64,000 bases of DNA from Plumapathes pennacea. Taxonomy: Eukaryota; Cnidaria; Anthozoa; Antipatharia; Myriopathidae. Position 1 is the first letter of the stretch. Every line of letters starts with the position of its first letter. A program made the translations under genes and the position numbers. The stretch spans positions 38,404 to 102,403 of the forward strand of contig CAXIWU010000001.1 in assembly GCA_964036295.1 (NCBI GenBank). Direction: 5' to 3'. Positions 22,805 through 33,649 of this stretch are shown piece after piece. The notes under the pieces were generated by a model that saw only the letters and a program-made list of their open reading frames with translations, had not been told where the DNA came from and did not search any database.

Positions 22805-23285
22805 TGGATTAATTATAAATACACCCAGAGATGTGAGTTCATACAGTACCAAACCCTGGAAGGATTAATTCATTAGACTATATATATATTCGAAGGGTGA
22901 GTTGTACAGAATATTCACCCCAGAGATCTGAGTTCATACAATACTAAACACTGGAGAGATTAATATATTTGACTATATATAGTCAAAGGGTGAGTTGTAC
23001 AGAATATTCACCCCAGAGATCTGAGTTCATACAATACTAAACCCTGGAGAAATTAATTCATCTGACTATATATATTCAAAGGGTGAGTTGTACAGAATAT
23101 TCACCCCAGAGATCTGAGTTCATACAATACTAAACCCTGGAGAGATTAATTCATTGGACTATATATATCCAAAGGGTGAGTTGTACAGAATATTCACCCC
23201 AGAGATCTGAGTTCATACAATACTAACCCTGGAGAGATTAATTCATTGGACTATATATATCCAAAGGGTGAGTTCTATAGAATAT
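22805..23285. repeat. 92-93-bp tandem repeat, about 5 copies
   Basis: GGGTGAGTTGTACAGAATAT recurs at 22895, 22988, 23081 and 23174, with a variant at 23266; spacing is 93, 93, 93 and 92 bp. Units contain CAGAGATCTGAGTTCATAC and an AT-rich CTATATATAT spacer. Confidence 0.93.
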
Positions 23286-23402
23286 AAACCCTTGGGCCCG
23301 GATGTTCAAAACTCGATTAAGCTAACCCAGGATTAATCACATTCTTTTCCTCTCGCCTTTGGCCAACGACCTGCAGCATTCTGATTAAAGACAAACTAAA
23401 AC

Positions 23403-25218
23403 GTTTGTTCTGGTTCAAAAGAAACAAATGGAGTCGTTTTGTGAGCGGATGCTTCTTATTTTCAGTCTTACAAAGAAAGGTCTTAAAGAACACAAACCAT
23501 TATCTTGCGAGACCTCATGAGTCAAATCCCCCCCCCCCTCCCCCTCCGGTCTGAGCATTCGTCCTTCTCAGCGGACTTTTGTGCGTGGGGAGGGGAGGGA
23601 GTGGGAATGTGCAGCCTAAAAGCTCAAAATTCGACTCGATGTCTGTGAGAGCGTTTTCTTCGTTAAAGTTGTACCTAGCCTTTCTCCAACAAAGTTCAGG
23701 TGCTTCGAACTTTATCTCAAGGTCGTACGCCTTCAGGAGAAGGCGTTTCACAAAAATTATAGTATGATGTCATCTTTCTCACTGCGATTCGCAGCTAATA
23801 ATCCCGTGATGCATTAGGACAAAAAATTAAGCAGCCTTCCTGTAAGGCATGCGACTTTAAAAGGAAACTTAAATGGTCTTGACGTTGTCGGAGAAAGCTT
23901 CTGATTCAGACGTGAGGAAAATATTCGCTCTCAGAGAAGTTCCAAACTTCGACTGCAATTCTACGACTTACTGCCCGACCCACCCACCCCCGGTATAGTT
24001 GGTATCGTGACGTATTTCCGGTCGGGCATTTTTACAGCAGAAAAACATGCGTTCCCGGCGATGAAAGTGCCTGAGGATGCAGTAAACGCTGCATAGAAGT
24101 ACGACTATACGATTGCCATCGACGAGTTTTGTAAATAGTTCGCTTTGCTCCGTCAAATTTGATGAAAACATGCCAACTTCATCAAGGCATCGACACGCAA
24201 GACCGGTAGGCATTCGCGAGTTTACACAGGTACGATTGGGGGAAAGAGGGAGAAAGAAAAGGCACTGTGCAAGTCGCAAGTTGAATCACTTTGACCGCCA
24301 GAGGAAATGTTTGCGCCATTTTTGGCGTCATAGTATTTTATTTATTCTTTGTACTAACTCAGGTTGATGAAGCACTCTGTAATTGTTCACAATTACCATC
24401 TATGACTGTACATATCATTTGAGTCTGTAAGGGCCATCCTCTTGTTTATTATTTACTATCAATGATGCCGGCCACTCCACACCAAACACAACAACAATTT
24501 ATCGATTTCAACTGTATTTCAGAAAATGATTAATTTTTTATAAAAAAAGACCCATATCCCCATTCCTACTACCTTCTAATATCAGTTCTAGAGTGCACAG
24601 TGTCTGCCAACCTAATGCTTTGGTTGGAAGCTGTGGTTTTGTTTTTTGCTAGTTCTAGTTCCATGTGATAAGCTTTCAATGGTTGTGACTGTTCATCTGA
24701 GCATATGTTGATTCCTAACTTTGCCTTTCCTTCAAGGCCCAAGACCTATATTGGTGGAAAAACTGCAATACAGCTGTTTGAGATAAGACATTGTCAATCA
24801 GAGAATTTAAAGAGGTAGGGGAACAAAAAAAGAAGGCAGTATGCAGACAATTAGCTATCTTTAGCCCTTTCACTCCCAAGCTCAAAATGCAGATTCTCCC
24901 AACCTTTTAAGAAGAAAATGTATGAGTAATATAGTGAGAATGAATAGTTTAATCAGCTTTCATCTTAGCAATGTATCAAAAACCAGGTTTTCGCTACTGT
25001 GTCATGTTTCTGGTGAGAAACTGAAGGAGATCATTATTGGGAGTAAAAGGGTTAAAATTTGAATTATTCACTCTGCAGGATAAGTGAAATTCCTATTAGT
25101 GGTAATCATGTACCTAATATTGGAAACAAGAATTGTGAAGGCTGTTTTGAACATGGTAATGATATCAGAAAAATTAGGCCTAGTTTATTATGGAAGAACT
25201 TGTTGGCAGTGGTGAATG
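23403..25218. repeat. Segmental duplication, copy A (1.8 kb)
   Basis: Matches 27711-29528 at an offset of 4308-4310 bp with only scattered differences (a C-tract two bases shorter, single substitutions). Content: an unidentified minus-strand frame at 23515-23751 (KRLLLKAYDLEIKFEAPELC), a plus-strand frame at 24113-24367 ending near ACAG|GTACGA, and a complete 195-bp MITE at 24861-25055. No gene could be assembled from it. Confidence 0.95.
24861..25055. mobile_element. 195-bp MITE, TTA(A/G)CCCTTTCACTCCCAA family, reference copy
   Basis: Terminal inverted repeats: TTAGCCCTTTCACTCCCAA at the left and TTGGGAGTAAAAGGGTTAA at the right. Interior conserved across copies: CTCAAAATGCAGATTCTCCC, ATCAAAAACCAGGTTTTC and GTTTCTGGTGAGAAACTGAA. 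Near-full copies are at 29171, 30385 and 32213, partial ones elsewhere in this window. Confidence 0.9.
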
Positions 25219-25409
25219 ACACTGGTCTTTCAGCAGTTCAAGACCATAAGGCACAGGCCAGCAGAACGCATTCCCCTTTACGTAAGTGTAAAACCATTTC
25301 TACTGCCCCCCCCCCCACCCATTGACTCTGTTTGAAGTGAATACTGATATGAATCTAGACTGGGAAGGACACAGGATTTAGTACAACCAATCAACCACTA
25401 TTGAGTTCA

Positions 25410-25500
25410 AGGGATATCAAAAGCCAAGTTCTTCTTACTCTGACATACATTTCTGGTAAGAAACTAAAGGAAGAGAATATTGAAGTTGATCACTCTTGGG
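25410..25500. mobile_element. Right-half fragment of the 195-bp MITE family
   Basis: ATCAAAAGCCAAGTTCTTC, TTTCTGGTAAGAAACTAAAG and a terminal CTCTTGGGATTCAAAGG match the right half of the family in a diverged form. Confidence 0.6.
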
Positions 25501-25579
25501 ATTCAAAGGCCCGTCCAAGTGAATTTCACACAGTCCTGTTCACATCACTGTTTAACCTCGGATCTGTTGTTCCTTCCAG

Positions 25580-26356
<777 letters not shown>

Positions 26357-26399
26357 CAGACCTGAAGTTTAATTGCAGTAACCAAATGACACTGTTGAC

Positions 26400-26698
26400 C
26401 TGACCTGTGGTTGTTTAATAATATACAGTATGAGTTCTGTACAATGACTTATATGTACATCATTCTTCTCGAGTTGTGTTATTACATTATTATTGTTCTT
26501 GTTTAATTACTACAGTTCAAGAAATCAATTCAATAAACTGGTTTTAACAGCAAAGATTGTGTCTGCCTCATTCAACTCTGCCTTGTACAATGGGGAACTA
26601 AATTTATTTACAGCCGAGATTACGTGGTCAACTTTCGTATAGCGCATTCTTAACTGGTTAGCACTTACCAGCGTTCTTCCAGAATGCTCGAGTTCAAG
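26400..26698. repeat. Duplicated block B, copy 1
   Basis: 3' flank of the decayed recombinase; repeated at 27420-27710 with small indels. Shared markers include CAGTATGAGTTCTGTACAAT, ACTACAGTTCAAGAAATCAA and TTCTTCCAGAATGCTCGAG. Confidence 0.9.
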
Positions 26699-27017
26699 AA
26701 ATATGGTAGTTTCCTCCTGCTTTAAATACAAAATGCTTATTTTCATGGAGTGGAACCTTGTCACCAAAAACATAAAATTTCAAGGGATAAGGAAGTCCCA
26801 GGATTCCTGGATTGCTTGTAAGACATCCCAGAGATTTCTGCAGACCTGATTACCTCCGTCTGCCTCCAACATTTTTTCCCAGCGATCACAGCTGTACGTC
26901 TGACTGGGTGGTGGTATGCCTGACTAAGAGCAGCAAATTTAAATCAGTGGGTCTTCTATTGCTTGCTATCTTTTAAGATTGGAGAGTGCATTCAAACAAA
27001 CAAAAAGGAAAAGTAAT

Positions 27018-27035
27018 GATAATAATAATAATAAC

Positions 27036-27080
<45 letters not shown>
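27018..27080. repeat. (TAA)n microsatellite
   Basis: About 20 TAA units with one AAC interruption, between the two B blocks. Confidence 0.95.
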
Positions 27081-27081
<1 letters not shown>

Positions 27082-27419
27082 TAAATGATTGGGTATGTTA
27101 TTGGGTTTAATTTAACCTTTATAAACAAGAGAAATTAAGAGAAAATAATTAGGTCCGTATTGAAAATTAAGTATAGAAATATAGAACATTAGTTAAGTGA
27201 AGAAGCCAGTGGCCACTCCACACTCTCTTCTGATAAACACCTTGTGTTTCCAGTCTTCATATTATCTTTATGCAGGACATTCTGGCTGGACCACCGGCCC
27301 CTTCTTCACTGAGAATTATTCAAGAATGTCACCCTGTAAAAAGTTTTCACGCTACACCGGATTTGTAAAGCAATACCTTGTCCCATTCACTTGTGAATAT
27401 GACTATTTGTGTCTATTTA

Positions 27420-27710
27420 GACCTGTGGTTGTTTATATACAGTATGAGTTCTGTACAATGACTTATATCTACATAATCCTTCTCGAGTTGGTGTTATTAC
27501 AATAATATTGTTCTTGTTTAATTACTACAGTTCAAGAAATCAATTCAATAAACTGGTTCTAACAGCAAGCAAAGATTGTATTCAACTCTGCCTTGTACAA
27601 TGGGGAACTAAATTTATTTACAGCCGAGATTACGTGGTCGACTAGCGTCGTATAGCGCGTTCTTAACTATACTTAGCACTTACCAGCGTTCTTCCAGAAT
27701 GCTCGAGTTC
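27420..27710. repeat. Duplicated block B, copy 2, fused to block A copy 2
   Basis: Copy of 26400-26698. It ends at ATGCTCGAGTTC and joins directly to GTTTGTTCTGG, the first bases of the A duplication, at 27710/27711. Confidence 0.9.
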
Positions 27711-29528
27711 GTTTGTTCTGGTTCAAAGGAAACAAAAGGAGTCGTTTTGTGAGCGGATGCTTCTTATTTTCAGTCTTACAAAGAAAGGTCTTAAAGAACA
27801 CAAACCATTATCTTGCGAGACCTCATGAGTCAAATCCCCCCCCCCCCCTCCCCCTCCGGTCTGAGCATTCGTCCTTCTCAGCGGACTTTTGTGCGTGGGG
27901 AGGGGAGGGAGTGGGAATGTGCAGCCTAAAAGCTCAAAATTCGACTCGATGTCTGTGAGAGCGTTTTCTTCGTTAAAGTTGTACCTAGCCTTTCTCCAAC
28001 AAAGTTCAGGTGCTTCGAACTTTATCTCAAGGTCGTACGCCTTCAGGAGAAGGCGTTTCACAAAAATTATAGTATGATGTCATCTTTCTCACTGCGATTC
28101 GCAGCTAATAATCCCGTGATGCATTAGGACAAAAAATTAAGCAGCCTTCCTGTAAGCCATGCGACTTTAAAAGGAAACTTAAATGGTCTTGACGTTGTCG
28201 GAGAAAGCTTCTGATTCAGACGTGAGGAAAATATTCGCTCTCAGAGAAGTTCCAAACTTCGACTGCAATTCTACGACTTACTGCCCGACCCACCCACCCC
28301 CGGTATAGTTGGTATCGTGACGTATTTCCGGTCGGGCATTTTTACAGCAGAAAAACATGCGTTCCCGGCGATGAAAGTGCCTGAGGATGCAGTAAACGCT
28401 GCATAGAAGTACGACTATACGATTGCCATCGACGAGTTTTGTAAATAGTTCGCTTTGCTCCGTCAAATTTGATGAAAACATGCCAACTTCATCAAGGCAT
28501 CGACACGCAAGACCGGTAGGCATTCGCGAGTTTACACAGGTACGATTGGGGGAAAGAGGGAGAAAGAAAAGGCACTGTGCAAGTCGCAAGTTGAATCACT
28601 TTGACCGCCAGAGGAAATGTTTGCGCCATTTTTGGCGTCATAGTATTTTATTTATTCTTTGTACTAACTCAGGTTGATGAAGCACTCTGTAATTGTTCAC
28701 AATTACCATCTATGACTGTACATATCATTTGAGTCTGTAAGGGCCATCCTCTTGTTTATTATTTACTATCAATGATGCCGGCCACTCCACACCAAACACA
28801 ACAACAATTTATCGATTTCAACTGTATTTCAGAAAATGATTAATTTTTTATAAAAAAAGACCCATATCCCCATTCCTACTACCTTCTAATATCAGTTCTA
28901 GAGTGCACAGTGTCTGCCAACCTAATGCTTTGGTTGGAAGCTGTGGTTTTGTTTTTTGCTAGTTCTAGTTCCATGTGATAAGCTTTCAATGGTTGTGACT
29001 GTTCATCTGAGCATATGTTGATTCCTAACTTTGCCTTTCCTTCAAGGCCCAAGACCTATATTGGTGGAAAAACTGCAATACAGCTGTTTGAGATAAGACA
29101 TTGTCAATCAGAGAATTTAAAGAGGTAGGGGAACAAAAAAAGAAGGCAGTATGCAGACAATTAGCTATCTTTAGCCCTTTCACTCCCAAGCTCAAAATGC
29201 AGATTCTCCCAACCTTTTAAGAAGAAAATGTATGAGTAATATAGTGAGAATGAATAGTTTAATCAGCTTTCATCTTAGCAATGTATCAAAAACCAGGTTT
29301 TCGCTACTGTGTCATGTTTCTGGTGAAAAACTGAAGGAGATCATTATTGGGAGTAAAAGGGTTAAAATTTGAATTATTCACTCTGCAGGATAAGTGAAAT
29401 TCCTATTAGTGGTAATCATGTACCTAATATTGGAAACAAGAATTGTGAAGGCTGTTTTGAACATGGTAATGATATCAGAAAAATCAGGCCTAGTTTATTA
29501 TGGAAGAACTTGTTGACAGTGGTGAATC
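27711..29528. repeat. Segmental duplication, copy A' (1.8 kb)
   Basis: Near-identical to 23403-25218. After about 29515 it passes into the sequence shared with the 1.83-kb tandem units, whereas copy A continues into different DNA. Confidence 0.95.
29171..29365. mobile_element. 195-bp MITE family, copy in A'
   Basis: Duplicate of 24861-25055 within the segmental duplication, with the same terminal inverted repeats. Confidence 0.9.
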
Positions 29529-29732
29529 ACATTTCTTACATGTCCCGTCTCATTTGAAACTTGTGTAAATGATGTTACCAAATTATTTGCATGAATGAAG
29601 AACAGTTTAGATCACAAGGAGAAAGAAATGACATTAAATTCCAGGGCTGATGTCATTACCAAGTTTGAAACATAATCTAAATCTATACTGTATGATATGT
29701 TTGTGGCAAGAAACTAAAAGTCTCTCTTGAGG

Positions 29733-29950
29733 GGGGGGGGGGGTACTCCTACATATGAACCACATAGGTAAGTGCTGCCCCACAGGGTATCATTTTCAGT
29801 ATTTTAGTCTGAAATAGGTATCATTTTTAACTGGAATAGGGTCGGAGATTTCGATATTTGGTCTTAAATAGGGTTGAAAATTGCAAATTTTGGTCTGAAA
29901 TAGGATAAGAGTTTTAAGTCCCAGGTGGCACACTCCCACCCAAAATTTTG
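29733..29950. mobile_element. Truncated GGGGGTACTCC MITE, copy 1
   Basis: Poly-G then GTACTCCTACATATGAACC through GTGGCACACTCCCACCC. The right inverted repeat is cut off at the tandem-duplication junction. Confidence 0.8.
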
Positions 29951-30047
29951 GTTGGAAGCTGTGGTTTTGTTTTTTGCTAGTTCTAGTCTGTGATAAGCTT
30001 TCAATGGTTGTGACTGTTTGTTCATCTGAACATATGTTGATCCCTAA

Positions 30048-30241
30048 TTTTTTTTGCGCACTGTATCCCCCTGTCGGAGTCGAACCGACAAACCATTTTG
30101 GTTTAGCCACTGAGGGTCGTGTGTGCGTTCCCTATGTATGTTGCTGTGAATAAGTTATTGTGTTTGGCTGTTCTTTTTTTGTTTGTGAGGTAGTTATACG
30201 TGGTATCTAGGTGTGTCTTGCACAAAGTCCATTCACTTAAA
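30048..30241 (-). mobile_element. About 195-bp insertion with tRNA-like T-arm and A-tail, copy 1
   Basis: Absent from the otherwise equivalent sites in copies A and A' (CCTAACTTTGCC), so it is an insertion. On the minus strand it has an A-box-like CTCAGTGGCTAA, a perfect 5-bp T-stem with loop (GTCGGTTCGACTCCGAC) containing an exact pol III B-box GGTTCGACTCC (30086-30076), then AGGGGGAT and, after GCGC, a run of eight A. The spacing between the boxes is too short for an intact tRNA and no complementary acceptor strand is seen. It is probably a SINE-like or tRNA-derived retroposon, unusual in having its tRNA-like part at the A-tail end. Confidence 0.55.
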
Positions 30242-30384
30242 CTTTGCCCTCTCCTTCAAGGCCCAAGACCTATATTGGTGGAAAAACTGCAATACAGCTG
30301 TTTGAGATAAGACATTGTTAATCAGAGAATTTAAAGAGGTAGGTGAACAAAAAAAGAAGGCAGTATGTAGACAATTAGCTATCT

Positions 30385-30579
30385 TTAACCCTTTCACTCC
30401 CAAGCTCAAAATGCAGATTCTCCCAACCTTTTAAGAAGAAAATGTATGAGTAATATAGTGAGAATGAATAGTTTAATCAGCTTTCATCTTAGCAATGTAT
30501 CAAAAACCAGGTTTTCCTTACTGTATCATGTTTCTGGTGAGAAACTGAAGGAGATCACTATTTGGAGTGAAAGGGTTAA
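30385..30579. mobile_element. 195-bp MITE family copy
   Basis: TTAACCCTTTCACTCCCAAG at the left and TTTGGAGTGAAAGGGTTAA at the right, inside long tandem unit 1. Confidence 0.9.
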
Positions 30580-30629
30580 AATTTTAATTATTCACTCTTC
30601 AGGATAGGTGAAATTCCTACTGGCGGTAT

Positions 30630-30679
30630 GCAATTTCAGACCCAGAGAAACAATGATTGCTTCTCGGCTCTGAAATTGC
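30630..30679. repeat. Hairpin 1 (ACAATGATTG centre)
   Basis: GCAATTTCAGA ... GAGAAACAAT, centre G, ATTGCTTCTC ... TCTGAAATTGC: about 25-bp arms with few mismatches. Weaker pairing extends outward (GGCGGTA with AACCACTATAGG). Confidence 0.85.
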
Positions 30680-30933
30680 AACCACTATAGGTATTCTCTC
30701 CATCACAAAATGTTCTGTTGTTAAGAACCTATTTCATCAGATGATTGGCCAAAGGGTCCTTCATCTGGTAGGAACTTTTTTTGATATTGCATCTATACTG
30801 TAAGAGTTGTAAAGATTTATGTTTTGAACATGGTAATGACATCAGACAAAGCCGGCATAGTTAATATTATGCAAAAACTTATTGACAGAGGTGAATGACA
30901 TTTCTTACATGTCCTGTCTCATTTGAAACATCT

Positions 30934-31035
30934 CAGCTTTCATCTTAGCAATGTATCAAAAGCCAAGTTTTACCTACTGTGTCATGTTTCTGGTGAGAAA
31001 CTGAAGGAGAACATTATTGGGAGTAAAAGGGTTAA
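30934..31035. mobile_element. Right half of the 195-bp MITE family
   Basis: Begins at CAGCTTTCATCTTAGC and ends GGGAGTAAAAGGGTTAA; the left half is absent. The same fragment recurs in the next tandem unit. Confidence 0.85.
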
Positions 31036-31088
31036 AATTTGAATTATTCACTCTGCAGGATAGGTGAAATTCCTATTAGTGGTAAGCA

Positions 31089-31135
31089 GTAACTGAAAGG
31101 CTTGGAAACAATGATTGTTTCCAAGTTTCAGTGAC
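31089..31135. repeat. Hairpin 2 (ACAATGATTG centre)
   Basis: CTTGGAAACAAT, centre G, ATTGTTTCCAAG is a perfect 12-bp stem, extended by GTAACTGAAA with TTTCAGTGAC (one mismatch). It occupies the same relative site as hairpin 1 (after GTGAAATTCCTA) but has different arm sequences. Confidence 0.88.
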
Positions 31136-31559
31136 TGAAACTACTAATAGTATTCTCTCCATCACAAAATGTTCTGTTGTTAAGAACCTATTTCATCAGA
31201 TTATTGGCCAAAGGGTCCTTCATCTGGTAGGAACTTTTTTTGGTATTGCATCTATACTGTAAGAGTTGTAAAGATTTATGTTTTGAACATGATATTGATA
31301 TCAGAAAAATCAGGCCTAGTTTATTATGGAAGGACTTGTTGACAGTGGTGAATCACATTTCTTACATGTCCCGTCTCCTTTGAAACTTGTGTAAATGATG
31401 TTACCAAATTATTTGCATGAATGAAGAACAGTTTAGATCACAAGGAGAAAGAAATGACATTAAATTCCAGGGCTGATGTCATTACCAAGTTTGAAACATA
31501 ATCTAAATCTATACTGTATGATATGTTTGTGGCAAGAAACTAAAAGTCTCTCTTGAGGG

Positions 31560-31777
31560 GGGGGGGGGGGGTACTCCTACATATGAACCACATAGGTAAG
31601 TGCTGCCCCACAGGGTATCATTTTCAGTATTTTAGTCTGAAATAGGTATCATTTTTAACTGGAATAGGGTCGGAGATTTCGATATTTGGTCTTAAATAGG
31701 GTTGAAAATTGCAAATTTTGGTCTGAAATAGGATAAGAGTTTTAAGTCCCAGGTGGCACACTCCCACCCAAAATTTT
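31560..31777. mobile_element. Truncated GGGGGTACTCC MITE, copy 2
   Basis: Tandem-duplicate of 29733-29950, again cut at AAAATTTTG. Confidence 0.8.
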
Positions 31778-31874
31778 GGTTGGAAGCTGTGGTTTTGTTT
31801 TTTGCTAGTTCTAGTCTGTGATAAGCTTTCAATGGTTGTGACTGTTTGTTCATCTGAACATATGTTGATCCCTA

Positions 31875-32068
31875 ATTTTTTTTGCGCACTGTATCCCCCT
31901 GTCGGAGTCGAACCGACAAACCATTTTGGTTTAGCCACTGAGGGTCGTGTGTGCGTTCCCTATGTATGTTGCTGTGAATAAGTTATTGTGTTTGGCTGTT
32001 CTTTTTTTGTTTGTGAGGTAGTTATACGTGGTATCTAGGTGTGTCTTGCACAAAGTCCATTCACTTAA
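31875..32068 (-). mobile_element. tRNA-like insertion, copy 2
   Basis: Tandem-duplicate of the insertion at 30048-30241, with the B-box complement at 31904-31914. Confidence 0.55.
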
Positions 32069-32212
32069 ACTTTGCCCTCTCCTTCAAGGCCCAAGACCTA
32101 TATTGGTGGAAAAACTGCAATACAGCTGTTTGAGATAAGACATTGTTAATCAGAGAATTTAAAGAGGTAGGTGAACAAAAAAAGAAGGCAGTATGCAGAC
32201 AATTAGCTATCT

Positions 32213-32407
32213 TTAACCCTTTCACTCCCAAGCTCAAAATGCAGATTCTCCCAACCTTTTAAGAAGAAAATGTATGAGTAATATAGTGAGAATGAATAGT
32301 TTAATCAGCTTTCATCTTAGCAATGTATCAAAAACCAGGTTTTCCTTACTGTATCATGTTTCTGGTGAGAAACTGAAGGAGATCACTATTTGGAGTGAAA
32401 GGGTTAA
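32213..32407. mobile_element. 195-bp MITE family copy
   Basis: Tandem-duplicate of 30385-30579 with the same terminal inverted repeats. Confidence 0.9.
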
Positions 32408-32456
32408 AATTTTAATTATTCACTCTTCAGGATAGGTGAAATTCTACTGGCGGTAT

Positions 32457-32506
32457 GCAATTTCAGACCCAGAGAAACAATGATTGCTTCTCGGCTCTGA
32501 AATTGC
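32457..32506. repeat. Hairpin 1, tandem copy
   Basis: Same hairpin as 30630-30679, in the second long tandem unit. Confidence 0.85.
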
Positions 32507-32760
32507 AACCACTATAGGTATTCTCTCCATCACAAAATGTTCTGTTGTTAAGAACCTATTTCATCAGATGATTGGCCAAAGGGTCCTTCATCTGGTAGGA
32601 ACTTTTTTTGATATTGCATCTATACTGTAAGAGTTGTAAAGATTTATGTTTTGAACATGGTAATGACATCAGACAAAGCCGGCATAGTTAATATTATGCA
32701 AAAACTTATTGACAGAGGTGAATGACATTTCTTACATGTCCTGTCTCATTTGAAACATCT

Positions 32761-32862
32761 CAGCTTTCATCTTAGCAATGTATCAAAAGCCAAGTTTTAC
32801 CTACTGTGTCATGTTTCTGGTGAGAAACTGAAGGAGAACATTATTGGGAGTAAAAGGGTTAA
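32761..32862. mobile_element. Right half of the 195-bp MITE family, tandem copy
   Basis: Duplicate of the fragment at 30934-31035. Confidence 0.85.
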
Positions 32863-32915
32863 AATTTGAATTATTCACTCTGCAGGATAGGTGAAATTCC
32901 TATTAGTGGTAAGCA

Positions 32916-32962
32916 GTAACTGAAAGGCTTGGAAACAATGATTGTTTCCAAGTTTCAGTGAC
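32916..32962. repeat. Hairpin 2, tandem copy
   Basis: Same hairpin as 31089-31135. Confidence 0.88.
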
Positions 32963-33383
32963 TGAAACTACTAATAGTATTCTCTCCATCACAAAATGTT
33001 CTGTTGTTAAGAACCTATTTCATCAGATTATTGGCCAAAGGGTCCTTCATCTGGTAGGAACTTTTTTTGGTATTGCATCTATACTGTAAGAGTTGTAAAG
33101 ATTTATGTTTTGAACATGATAATGATATCAGAAAAATCAGGCCTAGTTTATTATGGAAGGACTTGTTGACAGTGGTGAATCACATTTCTTACATGTCCCG
33201 TCTCATTTGAAACTTGTGTAAATGATGTTACCAAATTATTTGCATGAATGAAGAACAGTTTAGATCACAAGGAGAAAGAAATGACATTAAATTCCAGGGC
33301 TGATGTCATTACCAAGTTTGAAACATAATCTAAATCTATACTGTATGATATGTTTGTGGCAAGAAACTAAAAGTCTCTCTTGA

Positions 33384-33630
33384 GGGGGGGGGGGGGGTAC
33401 TCCTACATATGAACCACATAGGTAAGTGCTGCCCCACAGGGTATCATTTTCAGCATTTTAGTCTGAAATAGGTATCAATTTTAACATTTGGACTGGAATA
33501 GGGTCAGAGATTTTGATATTTGGTCTTAAATAACGTTGAAAATTGCAAATTTTGGTCTGAAATAGGGTAAGAGTTTTAAGTCCCAGGTGGCACACTCCCA
33601 CCCAAAATTTTGAGGAGTACCCCCAGGGGG
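33384..33630. mobile_element. Complete GGGGGTACTCCT MITE
   Basis: Poly-G followed by GGGTACTCCTACATATG at the left and AAAATTTTGAGGAGTACCCCC at the right, so GGGGGTACTCCT and AGGAGTACCCCC are inverted repeats. The interior has GGTCTGAAATAGG-type repeats. It ends about 20 bp before the stop codon of the SNase-SET gene, so that gene's 3' UTR would run into it. Confidence 0.85.
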
Positions 33631-33649
33631 TGGGGATACCGGAAGTGTC

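Larger units (their letters stand above)
28932..33602. repeat. Tandem duplication: one 1.0-kb and two 1.83-kb units
   Basis: Units run from GGTTGGAAGCTGTGG to a truncated GGGGGTACTCC MITE: about 28932-29946, 29947-31774 and 31775-33602. The two long units are nearly identical (offset 1826-1828). The first lacks the tRNA-like insertion and the hairpin-bearing segment. Junctions at about 29947 and 31775 read AAAATTTTGGTTGG, joining the MITE interior to the unit start through a few shared bases. The only complete MITE is at the distal end of the last unit. Confidence 0.9.

Noticed and set aside
23968-24367. Paired sense/antisense frames in duplicated blocks A and A'
   Set aside because: Preserved only because the duplication is recent; no family match or consistent splice structure was found.
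29796-30110. Minus-strand 104-codon frame (and its copy at 31624-31938)
   Set aside because: It runs across a truncated MITE, a duplication junction and the tRNA-like insertion; its identity between copies only reflects recent tandem duplication.
30048-30120. Complete tRNA gene on the minus strand
   Set aside because: The T-arm is perfect, but no acceptor 5' strand, anticodon arm of proper size or normal A-to-B box spacing exists.
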